Positions 1-6,796 of a stretch of DNA of 21,379 bases are shown piece by piece. A program made the translations under genes and the position numbers. How positions within the stretch are numbered: position 1 is the stretch's first letter; every line of letters starts with the position of its first letter. Below the pieces are notes generated by a model. It made no database searches and had not been told where the DNA came from. It was given only the letters and a program-made list of their open reading frames with translations. Where the stretch lies: positions 1-21,379 of the forward strand of contig JBBDUG010000037.1 of NCBI GenBank assembly GCA_040904025.1, read 5' to 3'. Source of the DNA: JBBDUG01 sp040904025 (GTDB lineage Bacteria; Patescibacteriota; Minisyncoccia; Phycocordibacterales; SW-6-46-9).

Positions 1-1
1 T

Positions 2-247
2 GCCCAGTGTGATGTACGCGTTGATTTCATCGACCCAACGGGTAAGAAAATGAATAAAGCAGAATTTGACGTACATATCCTCAAAGGAAAAAAGCGATTG
101 CGACACCAAACAAACTTAAATAATATTAACACCACAGGAAGTGGTGAGTATACGATAAAGATTAGTATGAAAGATTCCGACGGTAAAAAGTATACCCCTG
201 TTGCAACAGTTCCCTTTGATGTAAAGCTCGTTCCAGATAAAAGTTAG
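2..247 (+). CDS. 3' end of a beta-sandwich-like protein gene (partial)
   Basis: The reading frame is open from the left edge and ends at TAG 245-247, giving the last 81 residues of a longer protein. An internal ATG at 50 exists, but the frame continues upstream through VRVDFIDPTGKK, so I treat the gene as cut by the window. The alternating hydrophobic pattern (VRVDF, FDVHILKG, GEYTIKISM, VPFDVKLV) and the GEYTI turn are typical of an immunoglobulin-like or fibronectin-like beta-sandwich, as found at the end of secreted or cell-surface proteins. No cysteine pair, sorting motif or transmembrane segment is visible in this piece. It converges on truB and the two stop codons overlap by 4 bases. 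The function of the whole protein cannot be deduced from this fragment. Confidence 0.75.
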   Translation, partial: AQCDVRVDFIDPTGKKMNKAEFDVHILKGKKRLRHQTNLNNINTTGSGEYTIKISMKDSDGKKYTPVATVPFDVKLVPDKS

Positions 248-975
248 GTATACTCCCCCACTCTCGTACGCTCCAGATCATAGAGTAGCGCACCCGTACC
301 AAACTCCTCTCCAATATAGTGTGCAAGAGAGCGAATATAGGCACCACTCTCACACTCAACATCAAGTGATATCACCGGAAAGGCACGGTTAGGGATATTT
401 CTCCACGAGCGCCATATCTCTTCCTGACGAAAGTCTCCTGAGACTTCCGACAGGAGTTCTTGTACATGCTGCTGTATTCGGTGAGATTCCAGCATACCGA
501 CATGTCTGAGTGATATATCTCTAAAGGTCATCTCTCTTTGTGGTATCTCTATCTCATCTAGTCTCCCCTCCCGCGCCCACTTCCAAAGAGGCTTCCCATC
601 AACTGTCTTTGAAGAATATGGTGGATATGGCCACATATGACCCCCTTCAAATCTCTCGGTGATATCGACACAAAGATCACTATCAAACATCTTCAGTGAG
701 TGTGTCTTCTCTACCACTCCCAGAAGATCATATGAGTCCGTCTCGATTCCGAGGAGTATCTCTGCCCGATATTCCTTGGGGAGTTTTAGATACTTCTCTT
801 TGTTCCCACACTCCTCTCCGGCCAATACAAGCAGGACCCCAGATGCTGCTGGATCAAGCCTACCAGCATATGAGAGAGGTATATCCTCATATTCTGGATT
901 ATCCCCCCGAAAACGCTCGAGTGTCTCGAGTGGAGTTTCCCCTCTCTTTTTGTGTAGTGGGAATACGAGTTTCAT
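244..975 (-). CDS. truB: tRNA pseudouridine(55) synthase TruB, short form
   Basis: TruB isomerises U55 of the tRNA T-loop to pseudouridine in the cytoplasm. The hallmark GRLDPAASGVLLVL is present, with the catalytic aspartate at about residue 41. The C-terminal motif GAYIRSLAHYIGEEFGTGA, followed by LERTRVG, is the other conserved TruB block. I start it at ATG 975 (243 aa) rather than at 1029, because the longer form would run into hisS and its extra N-terminus (MVLYLYRSYCHSTRKDLF) does not resemble the family. Typical TruB proteins are about 300 aa with a C-terminal PUA domain. This one ends directly after the catalytic domain, so PUA is missing. Its N-terminus (KLVFPLHKKRGETPLETLERF) also departs from the usual DKPxGxTS block. 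It is divergent from hisS, with a 29-bp gap. Confidence 0.9.
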   Translation of the reverse strand: MKLVFPLHKKRGETPLETLERFRGDNPEYEDIPLSYAGRLDPAASGVLLVLAGEECGNKEKYLKLPKEYRAEILLGIETDSYDLLGVVEKTHSLKMFDSDLCVDITERFEGGHMWPYPPYSSKTVDGKPLWKWAREGRLDEIEIPQREMTFRDISLRHVGMLESHRIQQHVQELLSEVSGDFRQEEIWRSWRNIPNRAFPVISLDVECESGAYIRSLAHYIGEEFGTGALLYDLERTRVGEYT

Positions 976-992
976 AAAAAGGTCTTTTCTAG

Positions 993-998
993 TACTAT
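993..998 (+). promoter_or_regulatory. -10 element of hisS (leaderless type)
   Basis: TACTAT lies 6 nt before the hisS ATG, inside the 29-bp truB/hisS gap. No Shine-Dalgarno is visible. The -35 region (TTTCAT around 970-975) is poor, and the call rests mainly on the spacing shared with other genes in this window. Confidence 0.45.
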
Positions 999-1004
999 GA
1001 CAAT

Positions 1005-2300
1005 ATGAGCGATATAAGTAAAGAACCATATAAGGGAGTGCGGGATTTCTTTCCCGAGGATATGTATATCCAGCAGTGGATATTCAACGGAATGCGCGAT
1101 GTTGTTGAGAAATACGGATACGTAGAATACTCCGCATCAATCCTTGAACCCGCATCCCTCTATCGAGATAAATCGAGTGAGGAGATTGTAAATGAGCAGA
1201 TGTATACATTCAGGGACCGTGGAGACCGTGAAGTGGCGCTGCGTCCCGAAATGACACCGACTGTGGCACGTATGGTGGCCGCTGAACACAAGAAACGATC
1301 CTTTCCCCTCCGATGGTACTCAATCCCCAATGTCTTTCGATACGAGCGCCCTCAGCGCGGACGCATGCGTGAGCACTGGCAGCTAAATGTCGATCTCTTT
1401 GGTGTTAATTCCCTCTTTGCTGATGTAGAGGTCATCACCATTGCACATGACCTTCTCTCCTCATTCGGTCTGAATACAGATCAGTTTGAAATTCGCATCT
1501 CCGACCGGGGACTTTTAAATACATATCTTTCCTCCCTCGAACTTAATGACGAACAAACAACACAACTCATACGCCTCATCGACAAACGTAGGAAAATAGA
1601 GGCGGATAAATTTGAAACGGGACTCAATGAAATATGCGGAGAGAAGAGTAGGGATCTCCTCTCTCTCTTTGAGGCAACATCAGTTGCAGAGATACGAGAC
1701 TCTCTGCCACAGACAGATGAAGTTAAAGAAAAGATAGATCGACTCGAAGATGTCATCTCCAAGCTTAAAGAAGGTGGAATTGAGAATATTACCTTCGATC
1801 CATCACTCGTACGCGGCTTTGACTACTACACCGGAATTGTCTTCGAGGTCTTTGATACGAGTGAGGAGAATAACAGGTCTCTCTTTGGAGGTGGACGATA
1901 TGACAGACTCCTTGAGACATTCGGAGAAGAGCATATCCCCGCTATCGGATTCGGTATGGGGGATGTCACACTCCGAGATGTACTTGAGACATATGACCTC
2001 CTTCCGGAATATGAATCTCCTGCAGACCTCTATATCTGTGTTGTCTCAGAGAATGTACTCGAACATGCACATACTGTCGCACAACAACTGCGCGAGAAAG
2101 ATGTACGTGTGGTACTAGAGCTTGCCGGCAGAGCAGTCGGGACACAGATAAAGGATGCGGATACCAGTGGTATCCCATACATCATCTGTGTAGGTGAAGA
2201 TGAAGCACAAAGCGGAGAATATACACTCAAAGAACTCGAGAGTGGTGAGGAGACCACCGGTGATATCGAGGCAATTGCGGATATAATTCTCGGAGAATGA
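1005..2300 (+). CDS. hisS: Histidine--tRNA ligase
   Basis: Class II aminoacyl-tRNA synthetase that charges tRNA-His. It is a complete 431-aa protein, which is normal length. The motif 1 region is at about residues 8-85 (GVRDFFPEDM to ALRPEMTPTVAR). Motif 2 is at 108-132 (IPNVFRYERPQRGRMREHWQLN). The histidine-specific block VRGFDYYTGIVFEVF is at about 269-283. Motif 3 is at 313-325 (AIGFGMGDVTLRD). The anticodon-binding domain runs from about 340 to the end. All the arginines and the GRxRE-type signature expected for an active enzyme are present. The ATG at 1005 is preceded, exactly 6 nt upstream, by the -10-like hexamer TACTAT, so the message may be leaderless. It ends in TGA and is followed 23 bp later by a nuclease gene on the same strand. 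Confidence 0.97.
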   Translation: MSDISKEPYKGVRDFFPEDMYIQQWIFNGMRDVVEKYGYVEYSASILEPASLYRDKSSEEIVNEQMYTFRDRGDREVALRPEMTPTVARMVAAEHKKRSFPLRWYSIPNVFRYERPQRGRMREHWQLNVDLFGVNSLFADVEVITIAHDLLSSFGLNTDQFEIRISDRGLLNTYLSSLELNDEQTTQLIRLIDKRRKIEADKFETGLNEICGEKSRDLLSLFEATSVAEIRDSLPQTDEVKEKIDRLEDVISKLKEGGIENITFDPSLVRGFDYYTGIVFEVFDTSEENNRSLFGGGRYDRLLETFGEEHIPAIGFGMGDVTLRDVLETYDLLPEYESPADLYICVVSENVLEHAHTVAQQLREKDVRVVLELAGRAVGTQIKDADTSGIPYIICVGEDEAQSGEYTLKELESGEETTGDIEAIADIILGE

Positions 2301-2305
2301 GGCTG

Positions 2306-2314
2306 TGATACAAT
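2306..2314 (+). promoter_or_regulatory. Extended -10 of the exonuclease gene
   Basis: TG-a-TACAAT is a near-consensus extended -10 element in the short gap between hisS and the exonuclease. Transcription would start only a few nt before the ATG at 2324. Confidence 0.45.
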
Positions 2315-2323
2315 GCGCGAGAT

Positions 2324-2899
2324 ATGAACTACGTTGTTTTTGATATTGAAACAAAGAATATATTTCAAGATGTCGGGAAGCGAGACCCGGCACTCTTAGA
2401 CATCTCTCTGATTGGAATATATGACTCCGCAAGTGGAGAATACAGCTCATATTTAGAGGATGAGTTTGATGATCTCTGGCCGATACTTGAAAAAGCTGAT
2501 GCATTAGTGGGATTTAACTCAGATCACTTCGATATTCCACTACTCAATAAGTACTACCACGGAGAGCTAGAGCGAGTGAAAAGCATCGATCTCATGAAGA
2601 CCATATTTAATACACTCGGGCGCCGAATCTCTCTAGATGCGGTGGCACAGGCGACACTGGGAATACAGAAATCCGCCCATGGTCTTCAGGCAACCACCTG
2701 GTGGAAGCAAGGGGAGATTGAGAAGGTGCGTAAATATTGCTTGCAGGATGTAAAGGTGACAAAAGAGCTCTACGAACATATACGAAAAGAGAAGGCTGTT
2801 AAATATAAAGACCGGGGAGAGTTGAAGACGGTGAAGTTGGATATATCAGACTGGGATGAGAGAGATGCGGGGAGTATGACAAAGAGTTTGCCGTTTTGA
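2324..2899 (+). CDS. DEDDy-type 3'-5' exonuclease / RNase H-like protein
   Basis: Predicted 3'-5' exonuclease of the RNase H fold, related to the proofreading domains of family B polymerases and to RNase_H_2-type proteins. It is 191 aa. The first motif is FDIET (D7, E9). The second is LVGFNSDHFDIPLL, with D70. The third is YCLQDVKVTKELY, with Y138 and D142, the YxxxD of the DEDDy class. All catalytic positions are therefore present, and no polymerase domain is attached. An extended -10 (TG-a-TACAAT, 2306-2314) lies 9 nt before the ATG, so the transcript would have almost no leader. It follows hisS by 23 bp and may also be read from the hisS promoter. The substrate (RNA or DNA) cannot be told from sequence. 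Confidence 0.85.
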   Translation: MNYVVFDIETKNIFQDVGKRDPALLDISLIGIYDSASGEYSSYLEDEFDDLWPILEKADALVGFNSDHFDIPLLNKYYHGELERVKSIDLMKTIFNTLGRRISLDAVAQATLGIQKSAHGLQATTWWKQGEIEKVRKYCLQDVKVTKELYEHIRKEKAVKYKDRGELKTVKLDISDWDERDAGSMTKSLPF

Positions 2900-2903
2900 G
2901 TAT

Positions 2904-2940
2904 AAAAAAAAGCCCTTGCGAGATGTTACTCCCGCAGGGG
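2904..2940 (-). terminator. Rho-independent terminator of the 370-aa gene
   Basis: An 8-bp stem (2913-2920 with 2933-2940, one G.T pair, 12-nt loop) is followed on the minus strand by a run of Ts (complement of A2904-A2910). It begins 8 nt after the stop codon of the gene ending at 2948. The plus-strand side lacks a good T-run, so it serves mainly the minus strand. Confidence 0.8.
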
Positions 2941-2947
2941 TCTGTGT

Positions 2948-4060
2948 TTACTTCACGATTTCCGTCCTAACCTCCATTTCCAATACCCAATCATGGTCGG
3001 GGTACTTGATACACACCCTTCTGAGGGCAAGGGGAAACCAGGACGCCGACCACTCCTCTTTTAACCCATTGGCAAACTTATAGAGGATATCAGTTATTGA
3101 GACAGATTCCTCCTCTTGCTTGTTAAGGGTAAGGACGAGGGTGTCGTATTCAATACTGACATGTTCCACCCACACCCACGAGTCATTGACCCTGAACTGT
3201 ATCTTCTCCCCAGTATCGGAGCCAAAATTTCCCTCGATGAAGTCATTCATCTGGAAAATGTACCCTCTCAGATACAAGAGAATGAAATCCCCTACTACCG
3301 GATTGATCTTCGCAGGATCAATATCGGGCCAACAGAGACTAGACTCCGTTTCCTCAAATGTCTCCCGTCCCCAGAGGTCGAAAGCGAACTCTCGAGCTAC
3401 TTCAGCAAATTTCCCCGCGGGGTCAAACGGTATATCCTCCTCCACCCAGTCATGCAAGATGTTACGATTCATCCCTTTAGCAATCCTCTCTAGTGCGTTA
3501 TTGACAGTAGAGACAATCCCCGAAGGAACGAAAACATTACCAGAAGGATAATCCTCACGAAACTGAGCATAAAGATCATGCTCACAACGAGTTTTGCGAG
3601 ATGGGGATGGATACGCGGCATGTTGAAGAAGACACACTACTAGGATCATCCGCTCTTCATCTCGGTCACTCCAACATTCAGCCAGGTGATTGAGCATACG
3701 CTCTGTCGTCTGCTCTAACCTCTTGGGAGGAGTTACCACTGTCGGTTTCGTCCGAACTTCAACCACATCAGGAAAATACTCGACAAAGAAGGAAATAAAA
3801 GCCTCCTCGGGTAAGAAAAACTCCTGGGCATCCTTGCTGTTCTGTTTACGAGGATGGTACTCAAAGAGATCGATAAGGCGCTGGAGATTCCACAGAGAGG
3901 TGTCATCATCCCCCGCCTTTACCGAACTAACAAACCAGGAGGTAACCATGTCCACTTGTTCCTCAACCGTTTCGAGGCTGTTGAAAAAGTGGCGCAAGGT
4001 TTGAGTCGACTGAGCGGTTCCGTCCTTAGAGACAGGAAGTTCATATTTCTGCTTAGTCAC
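2948..4060 (-). CDS. Hypothetical protein, 370 aa, with structured leader
   Basis: I do not recognise a family. The predicted protein is soluble, acidic and rich in tryptophan (LCWPDIDP, VNDSWVWVEHV, EEWSASWFPLALRR). It has no signal peptide, transmembrane segment or obvious catalytic motif. The N-terminal half is predicted helical (residues 20-70 and 110-150). The C-terminal 100 residues alternate in a beta-like way (GEKIQFRVNDSWVWVEHVSIEYDTLVLTL). The start is GTG at 4060, chosen because a strong Shine-Dalgarno (GGAGG, 4069-4073) lies 8 nt upstream. The coding sequence is preceded by a cluster of hairpins (4074-4143) and followed by its own terminator, so it is a monocistronic unit. A regulatory leader suggests controlled expression. 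The function is unknown. Confidence 0.8.
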   Translation of the reverse strand: MTKQKYELPVSKDGTAQSTQTLRHFFNSLETVEEQVDMVTSWFVSSVKAGDDDTSLWNLQRLIDLFEYHPRKQNSKDAQEFFLPEEAFISFFVEYFPDVVEVRTKPTVVTPPKRLEQTTERMLNHLAECWSDRDEERMILVVCLLQHAAYPSPSRKTRCEHDLYAQFREDYPSGNVFVPSGIVSTVNNALERIAKGMNRNILHDWVEEDIPFDPAGKFAEVAREFAFDLWGRETFEETESSLCWPDIDPAKINPVVGDFILLYLRGYIFQMNDFIEGNFGSDTGEKIQFRVNDSWVWVEHVSIEYDTLVLTLNKQEEESVSITDILYKFANGLKEEWSASWFPLALRRVCIKYPDHDWVLEMEVRTEIVK

Positions 4061-4145
4061 GTAAGTATCCTCCGCAGGTCGCCCTGCATCTGCCGCCGTG
4101 AAGCGGTTTTCCGGGTAAGCGTGAACTTACTAGAGGTCCGGAAGG
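4061..4145 (-). promoter_or_regulatory. Hairpin-rich 5' leader of the 370-aa gene
   Basis: On the minus strand three hairpins precede the GTG start. The first has an outer stem 4138-4143/4109-4114 (6 bp), an inner stem 4126-4130/4115-4119 and loop TTCACG. The second has stem 4103-4106/4093-4096 and the same loop, TTCACG. The third, GCAGG-GCGA-CCTGC (4087-4074), has a GNRA tetraloop and abuts the Shine-Dalgarno GGAGG (4073-4069). The two identical 6-nt loops and the position against the ribosome-binding site suggest a regulatory RNA or protein-binding leader. It matches no riboswitch class I know. Confidence 0.5.
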
Positions 4146-4146
4146 T

Positions 4147-4177
4147 TAAAAAGAACTAAAGACTCGCACTCTGCGAG
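4147..4177 (-). terminator. Weak terminator of the PanA-type toxin-antitoxin operon
   Basis: A 6-bp stem CTCGCA/TGCGAG (4177-4172 with 4168-4163, 3-nt loop) is followed on the minus strand by a T-rich stretch ending in TTTTT. It lies about 70 bp after the toxin stop codon. The T-run is interrupted, so efficiency is uncertain. Confidence 0.45.
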
Positions 4178-4249
4178 ATGTATAAAAACTACAATATATG
4201 CGGAGTTTGGTCAAATATTAAACATCCATTCTGTATTTCTTTTCCTACC

Positions 4250-4651
4250 TTATCTAATGTATTCTTTATATCCTTTAAAATTATTTAGAATCTTTGTTTT
4301 CCACCACCTTGTTTCGCCAGAAGAAGTGACATGGTCTTTGCCGTATATAAGGAGAACACGTGAAAGTTTTGTGTTTGTATTTACAAGAAGAATAAAACGG
4401 TTTCCAGAACTCTTAGCTGATACGTTTGTACCAAACACCTTAAAGAACCCTTTATACACTCTTACATCCCCATGGTCTGAAATAAGTTCGAGACTACTTG
4501 TACCTTCACTTGCCTCAAGAGGGTTTGCGGCAATACTGATAATAGCGTCTTCGGTAAGGTCCCATCTCTTTTTCTTATATTTCTTCAGGAAGCTCTTTAT
4601 ATAGTGTCGCTTACAATACTCTTCAATTATGACCCCGTATCTTTCAGTCAT
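4250..4651 (-). CDS. Putative RelE-like toxin paired with a Panacea-domain antitoxin
   Basis: A basic 133-aa protein encoded 6 bp after a Panacea-domain antitoxin gene, in the usual antitoxin-toxin order. The N-terminal half is lysine/arginine-rich and helical (YIKSFLKKYKKKRWDLTEDAI). The middle and C-terminal part has RelE-like beta strands: DVRVYKGFFKVF, then SSGNRFILLVN, then SRVLLIYGKDHV. This is the order expected of a RelE/ParE-fold mRNA-targeting toxin, with the conserved arginine before a strand and a late YxK. Similarity is by pattern only. Panacea antitoxins are known to pair with many unrelated toxin folds, so the toxic activity could be different. Translation may be coupled to the antitoxin, as the spacing leaves no separate Shine-Dalgarno. 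Confidence 0.6.
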   Translation of the reverse strand: MTERYGVIIEEYCKRHYIKSFLKKYKKKRWDLTEDAIISIAANPLEASEGTSSLELISDHGDVRVYKGFFKVFGTNVSAKSSGNRFILLVNTNTKLSRVLLIYGKDHVTSSGETRWWKTKILNNFKGYKEYIR

Positions 4652-4657
4652 AGGGCA

Positions 4658-5341
4658 TTAATATAGATTTTTTTCTTCCTCCTGCCCTATAAGAGAGTAA
4701 CGAATAAATTCACCCTCAAACGCAAGCTTATACGGTAGCTGCTGATGAGTAAACCCAATAATGTCTCGAGTAGATTTGTTTTCCCACTTTTTCATTATCT
4801 TTCTAAGGAGACTTTTTTCACTTCCAGAGACCTGATCAACATCAGCAGCTTTTCCTCCATCGGTAAGGCTCACAAGATGAGTGACATACTCTTCTTTCTC
4901 CTTTATTTCCACGTTTATAAGATGCTCCCATTCGAGTTCTTCAAGTGCACGAAAAAATTCGTCAGGCACAGGCCCATATTGAATCTTGCGATACTGCATA
5001 CCACTCATACTCTCCATTGTGTGATAAAAGTGGGTAAAATCAGCAAGATAGAGAATTTTTGCAAGCTTCGTTTTTGGAATACGTCCGTCACCTCCTGTAA
5101 GTGAAAGGATAAACAAGATTATCTGCTTATATTTCTCAAAGTCAGGCATCTGACCTCCTGAAAGTGCCTCAACACGAATTCCCAATACTCGGGAGAGTGT
5201 CTTTGCTTCTTCTACAGTCAAATCCCTCTCTCCTTTTTCAAGAAGTACCACGGTATTTCGAGATACTCCGAGTATATCCGCAAGCTCCTTCTGAGTAATG
5301 CTGCGCTCGGTACGCAGTTGTTTTATTGCGTCTGCAATCAT
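4658..5341 (-). CDS. Panacea-type antitoxin: Xre-family HTH + DUF4065 (PanA-like)
   Basis: This 227-aa protein has two parts. Residues 1-60 form an Xre/Cro helix-turn-helix (IKQLRTERSITQKELADILGVSRNTVVLLEKGER). Residues about 68-195 form a Panacea (DUF4065, SocA-like) domain: KQIILFILSL, KTKLAKILYLADFTHF, YRKIQYGPVPDEFFRAL. Panacea proteins are antitoxins that neutralise diverse neighbouring toxins, and the HTH version usually represses its own operon. The gene downstream at 4250-4651 is the likely toxin. The ATG at 5341 sits 6 nt after a good -10 (TATAGT), with a TTGATT -35 at 17-bp spacing, so the mRNA is probably leaderless. An inverted repeat lies over the -10, fitting autoregulation. Confidence 0.88.
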   Translation of the reverse strand: MIADAIKQLRTERSITQKELADILGVSRNTVVLLEKGERDLTVEEAKTLSRVLGIRVEALSGGQMPDFEKYKQIILFILSLTGGDGRIPKTKLAKILYLADFTHFYHTMESMSGMQYRKIQYGPVPDEFFRALEELEWEHLINVEIKEKEEYVTHLVSLTDGGKAADVDQVSGSEKSLLRKIMKKWENKSTRDIIGFTHQQLPYKLAFEGEFIRYSLIGQEEEKNLY

Positions 5342-5376
5342 ATATACACTATATCCTAGCTAATGTACTAAATCAA
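5342..5376 (-). promoter_or_regulatory. Promoter and candidate operator of the Panacea toxin-antitoxin operon
   Basis: On the minus strand, TTGATT (5376-5371), a 17-bp spacer and TATAGT (5353-5348) form a recognisable sigma70-type promoter, with the ATG 6 nt after the -10. The inverted repeat ATATA-cac-TATAT (5342-5354) covers the -10 and start site, a suitable place for the HTH antitoxin to bind. Confidence 0.6.
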
Positions 5377-5423
5377 GACGAAATATGTTTATTTTTATTA
5401 CACACCTATTTCTTTTCCTTATT

Positions 5424-6032
5424 TTAGGTTAAGAGTAAATTTAGTACTTCTTCTCTCCCCTTCTTCTTCTCTGCTGAGAAGGGTACAAGTGTATAATCGA
5501 GACTATATTCATTTAAATCCCCTTCTATCCCCTTGAGAGCCGCATGGCTCTCTTTTTGATTCAACTTATCCATCTTGTTTGCAAGTATTAATACCCTATG
5601 CCCCTCTCCAGCAAGAATATCAAGCATATCTCGATCAAGGTCGGTAATACCGACCTTTGCATCGAGTATGAGTACCACCCACCGAGGTTGTACTCCAGAT
5701 TCCGATAAATACCAGATCATATGCTTGCGCAGCTTCTCTGCCTCGTGGGCAGATATCCGCGCATATCCATATCCTGGTAGGTCTACAAAATATACCGAGT
5801 CATTCACTAAAAAGAAGTTAATCTCCTGAGTCTTTCCCGGCTTCTTTGATGTATAGGCAATATTCCTGCCGGCTAGACAGTTGAGTGTGGATGATTTACC
5901 CACATTCGAGCGTCCCACAAATGCAATATGGGGTCGGGAATCTTCAAGAATCGAGTCGGATCCAAGGATGCCGCGCATGAACTCTATGTTTTGTATCTCT
6001 GGAGTTTTCATATCAATCTTTTGTGATACCAT
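5424..6032 (-). CDS. engB: Ribosome biogenesis GTPase YihA/YsxC (EngB)
   Basis: Small TRAFAC-class GTPase needed for assembly of the large ribosomal subunit. With the start at ATG 6032 it has 202 aa, usual for the family. G1 is GRSNVGKSS (about residues 40-48). The G2 threonine is in KPGKTQ (about 68). G3 is DLPGYG (84-89). G4 is NKMD (152-155). G5 is FSA (185-187). The KKPGKTQ and DLPGYGYAR blocks are diagnostic of EngB. A longer frame starts at 6056, but that would overlap the divergent dsbA-like gene. ATG 6032 has a -10-like CATAGT exactly 6 nt upstream, as at other genes here. ATG 6011 is a further possibility. It lies just upstream of the toxin-antitoxin pair on the same strand, but that pair has its own promoter. 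Confidence 0.93.
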   Translation of the reverse strand: MVSQKIDMKTPEIQNIEFMRGILGSDSILEDSRPHIAFVGRSNVGKSSTLNCLAGRNIAYTSKKPGKTQEINFFLVNDSVYFVDLPGYGYARISAHEAEKLRKHMIWYLSESGVQPRWVVLILDAKVGITDLDRDMLDILAGEGHRVLILANKMDKLNQKESHAALKGIEGDLNEYSLDYTLVPFSAEKKKGREEVLNLLLT

Positions 6033-6044
6033 GTTTCTACTATG
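6024..6044. promoter_or_regulatory. Overlapping divergent promoters of engB and the DsbA-like gene
   Basis: Plus strand: extended -10 TG-a-TACCAT (6024-6032), 9 nt before the dsbA-like ATG at 6042. Minus strand: CATAGT (6044-6039), 6 nt before the engB ATG at 6032. Each -10 hexamer contains the other gene's start codon, so the whole divergent control region is about 20 bp. Confidence 0.4.
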
Positions 6045-6791
6045 AACAACGGACAAAATACACTTTTTATAGCAGGGTCTATTATAGCAGCAGGGATTGT
6101 TATTGCACTCGGTATCGCACTAGCAGGATCAGGATCAGGGGGTGCGATTAGTCCTGATGGTGGAGGAACTGCAAACTTTGATATCCTCCCCGTGACTGAA
6201 TCAGATCATATCCAAGGAGATACAGATGCACAAGTTGTTATGGTGGAATATTCCGATGTAGGATGTGTCCACTGTCAGAATCTCCACGGTGTACTCAATA
6301 GGGTAATAGACGATTATCAGGCAAATGAGTTTGCATGGGTATTCCGACACTTCCCCATCCGTGCACCACGAGAAGCACACGCAACAGAGTGTGTAGCTAA
6401 TCTTGCAGGTGAAGATGCATTCTGGAGCTATACTAACCTTCTCATGGAGCAGGCACAGCGAAAAACTCCCGATGGTGATATAGAGCGTCTTGCAGACGCT
6501 GCAGAGGGACTAGGAGTAAATCGCGAAGCCTTCATCTCCTGTCAGGAAGACGGAGTATATGAGGATACTGTAGAAGAACACATGCAGGATGCACAGCAGG
6601 CAGGCGCACGAGGTACTCCATTTAATGTCTTTGTTGTCCGCGATGGCATCTCCGAAGAACAGATATCAGGAGTCAGCTCAATCATTAACGCAAATGCAGT
6701 CGTCTCAGAAGACCAGAGTATGCTTGTAATCCCAGGAGGACTCCCATATGACATGCTAAAGGCTGTGATTGATGTACTGCGTGGTAATTAA
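6042..6791 (+). CDS. Membrane-anchored DsbA-like thioredoxin-fold protein
   Basis: A 249-aa extracytoplasmic thiol-disulfide oxidoreductase of the DsbA/Thioredoxin_4 type. Residues about 8-30 form an N-terminal membrane anchor (LFIAGSIIAAGIVIALGIALAG), followed by a Gly/Ser-rich linker. The thioredoxin domain starts around residue 48. Its active site is CVHC (C75, C78) in VEYSDVGCVHCQNLHG, and the cis-proline loop is GTPFNVFVV. The strand-helix pattern FRHFPIR and the ATECVANLAGEDAFWSY helical insertion are typical of bacterial and CPR Thioredoxin_4 proteins. Such enzymes introduce or shuffle disulfides in secreted proteins. The next gene starts 5 bp after its stop, so the two are probably co-transcribed, although the partner is a nuclease with no obvious redox link. 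Confidence 0.9.
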   Translation: MNNGQNTLFIAGSIIAAGIVIALGIALAGSGSGGAISPDGGGTANFDILPVTESDHIQGDTDAQVVMVEYSDVGCVHCQNLHGVLNRVIDDYQANEFAWVFRHFPIRAPREAHATECVANLAGEDAFWSYTNLLMEQAQRKTPDGDIERLADAAEGLGVNREAFISCQEDGVYEDTVEEHMQDAQQAGARGTPFNVFVVRDGISEEQISGVSSIINANAVVSEDQSMLVIPGGLPYDMLKAVIDVLRGN

Positions 6792-6796
6792 GACCA

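Noticed and set aside
976..1029. Longer TruB start at 1029
   Set aside because: It would overlap the hisS start, and the added residues do not resemble the family; ATG 975 fits better.
3116..4159. Several plus-strand ORFs of 100-143 aa opposite the 370-aa gene
   Set aside because: They overlap each other, lack Shine-Dalgarno or -10 signals, and lie opposite a frame with strong start and terminator signals.
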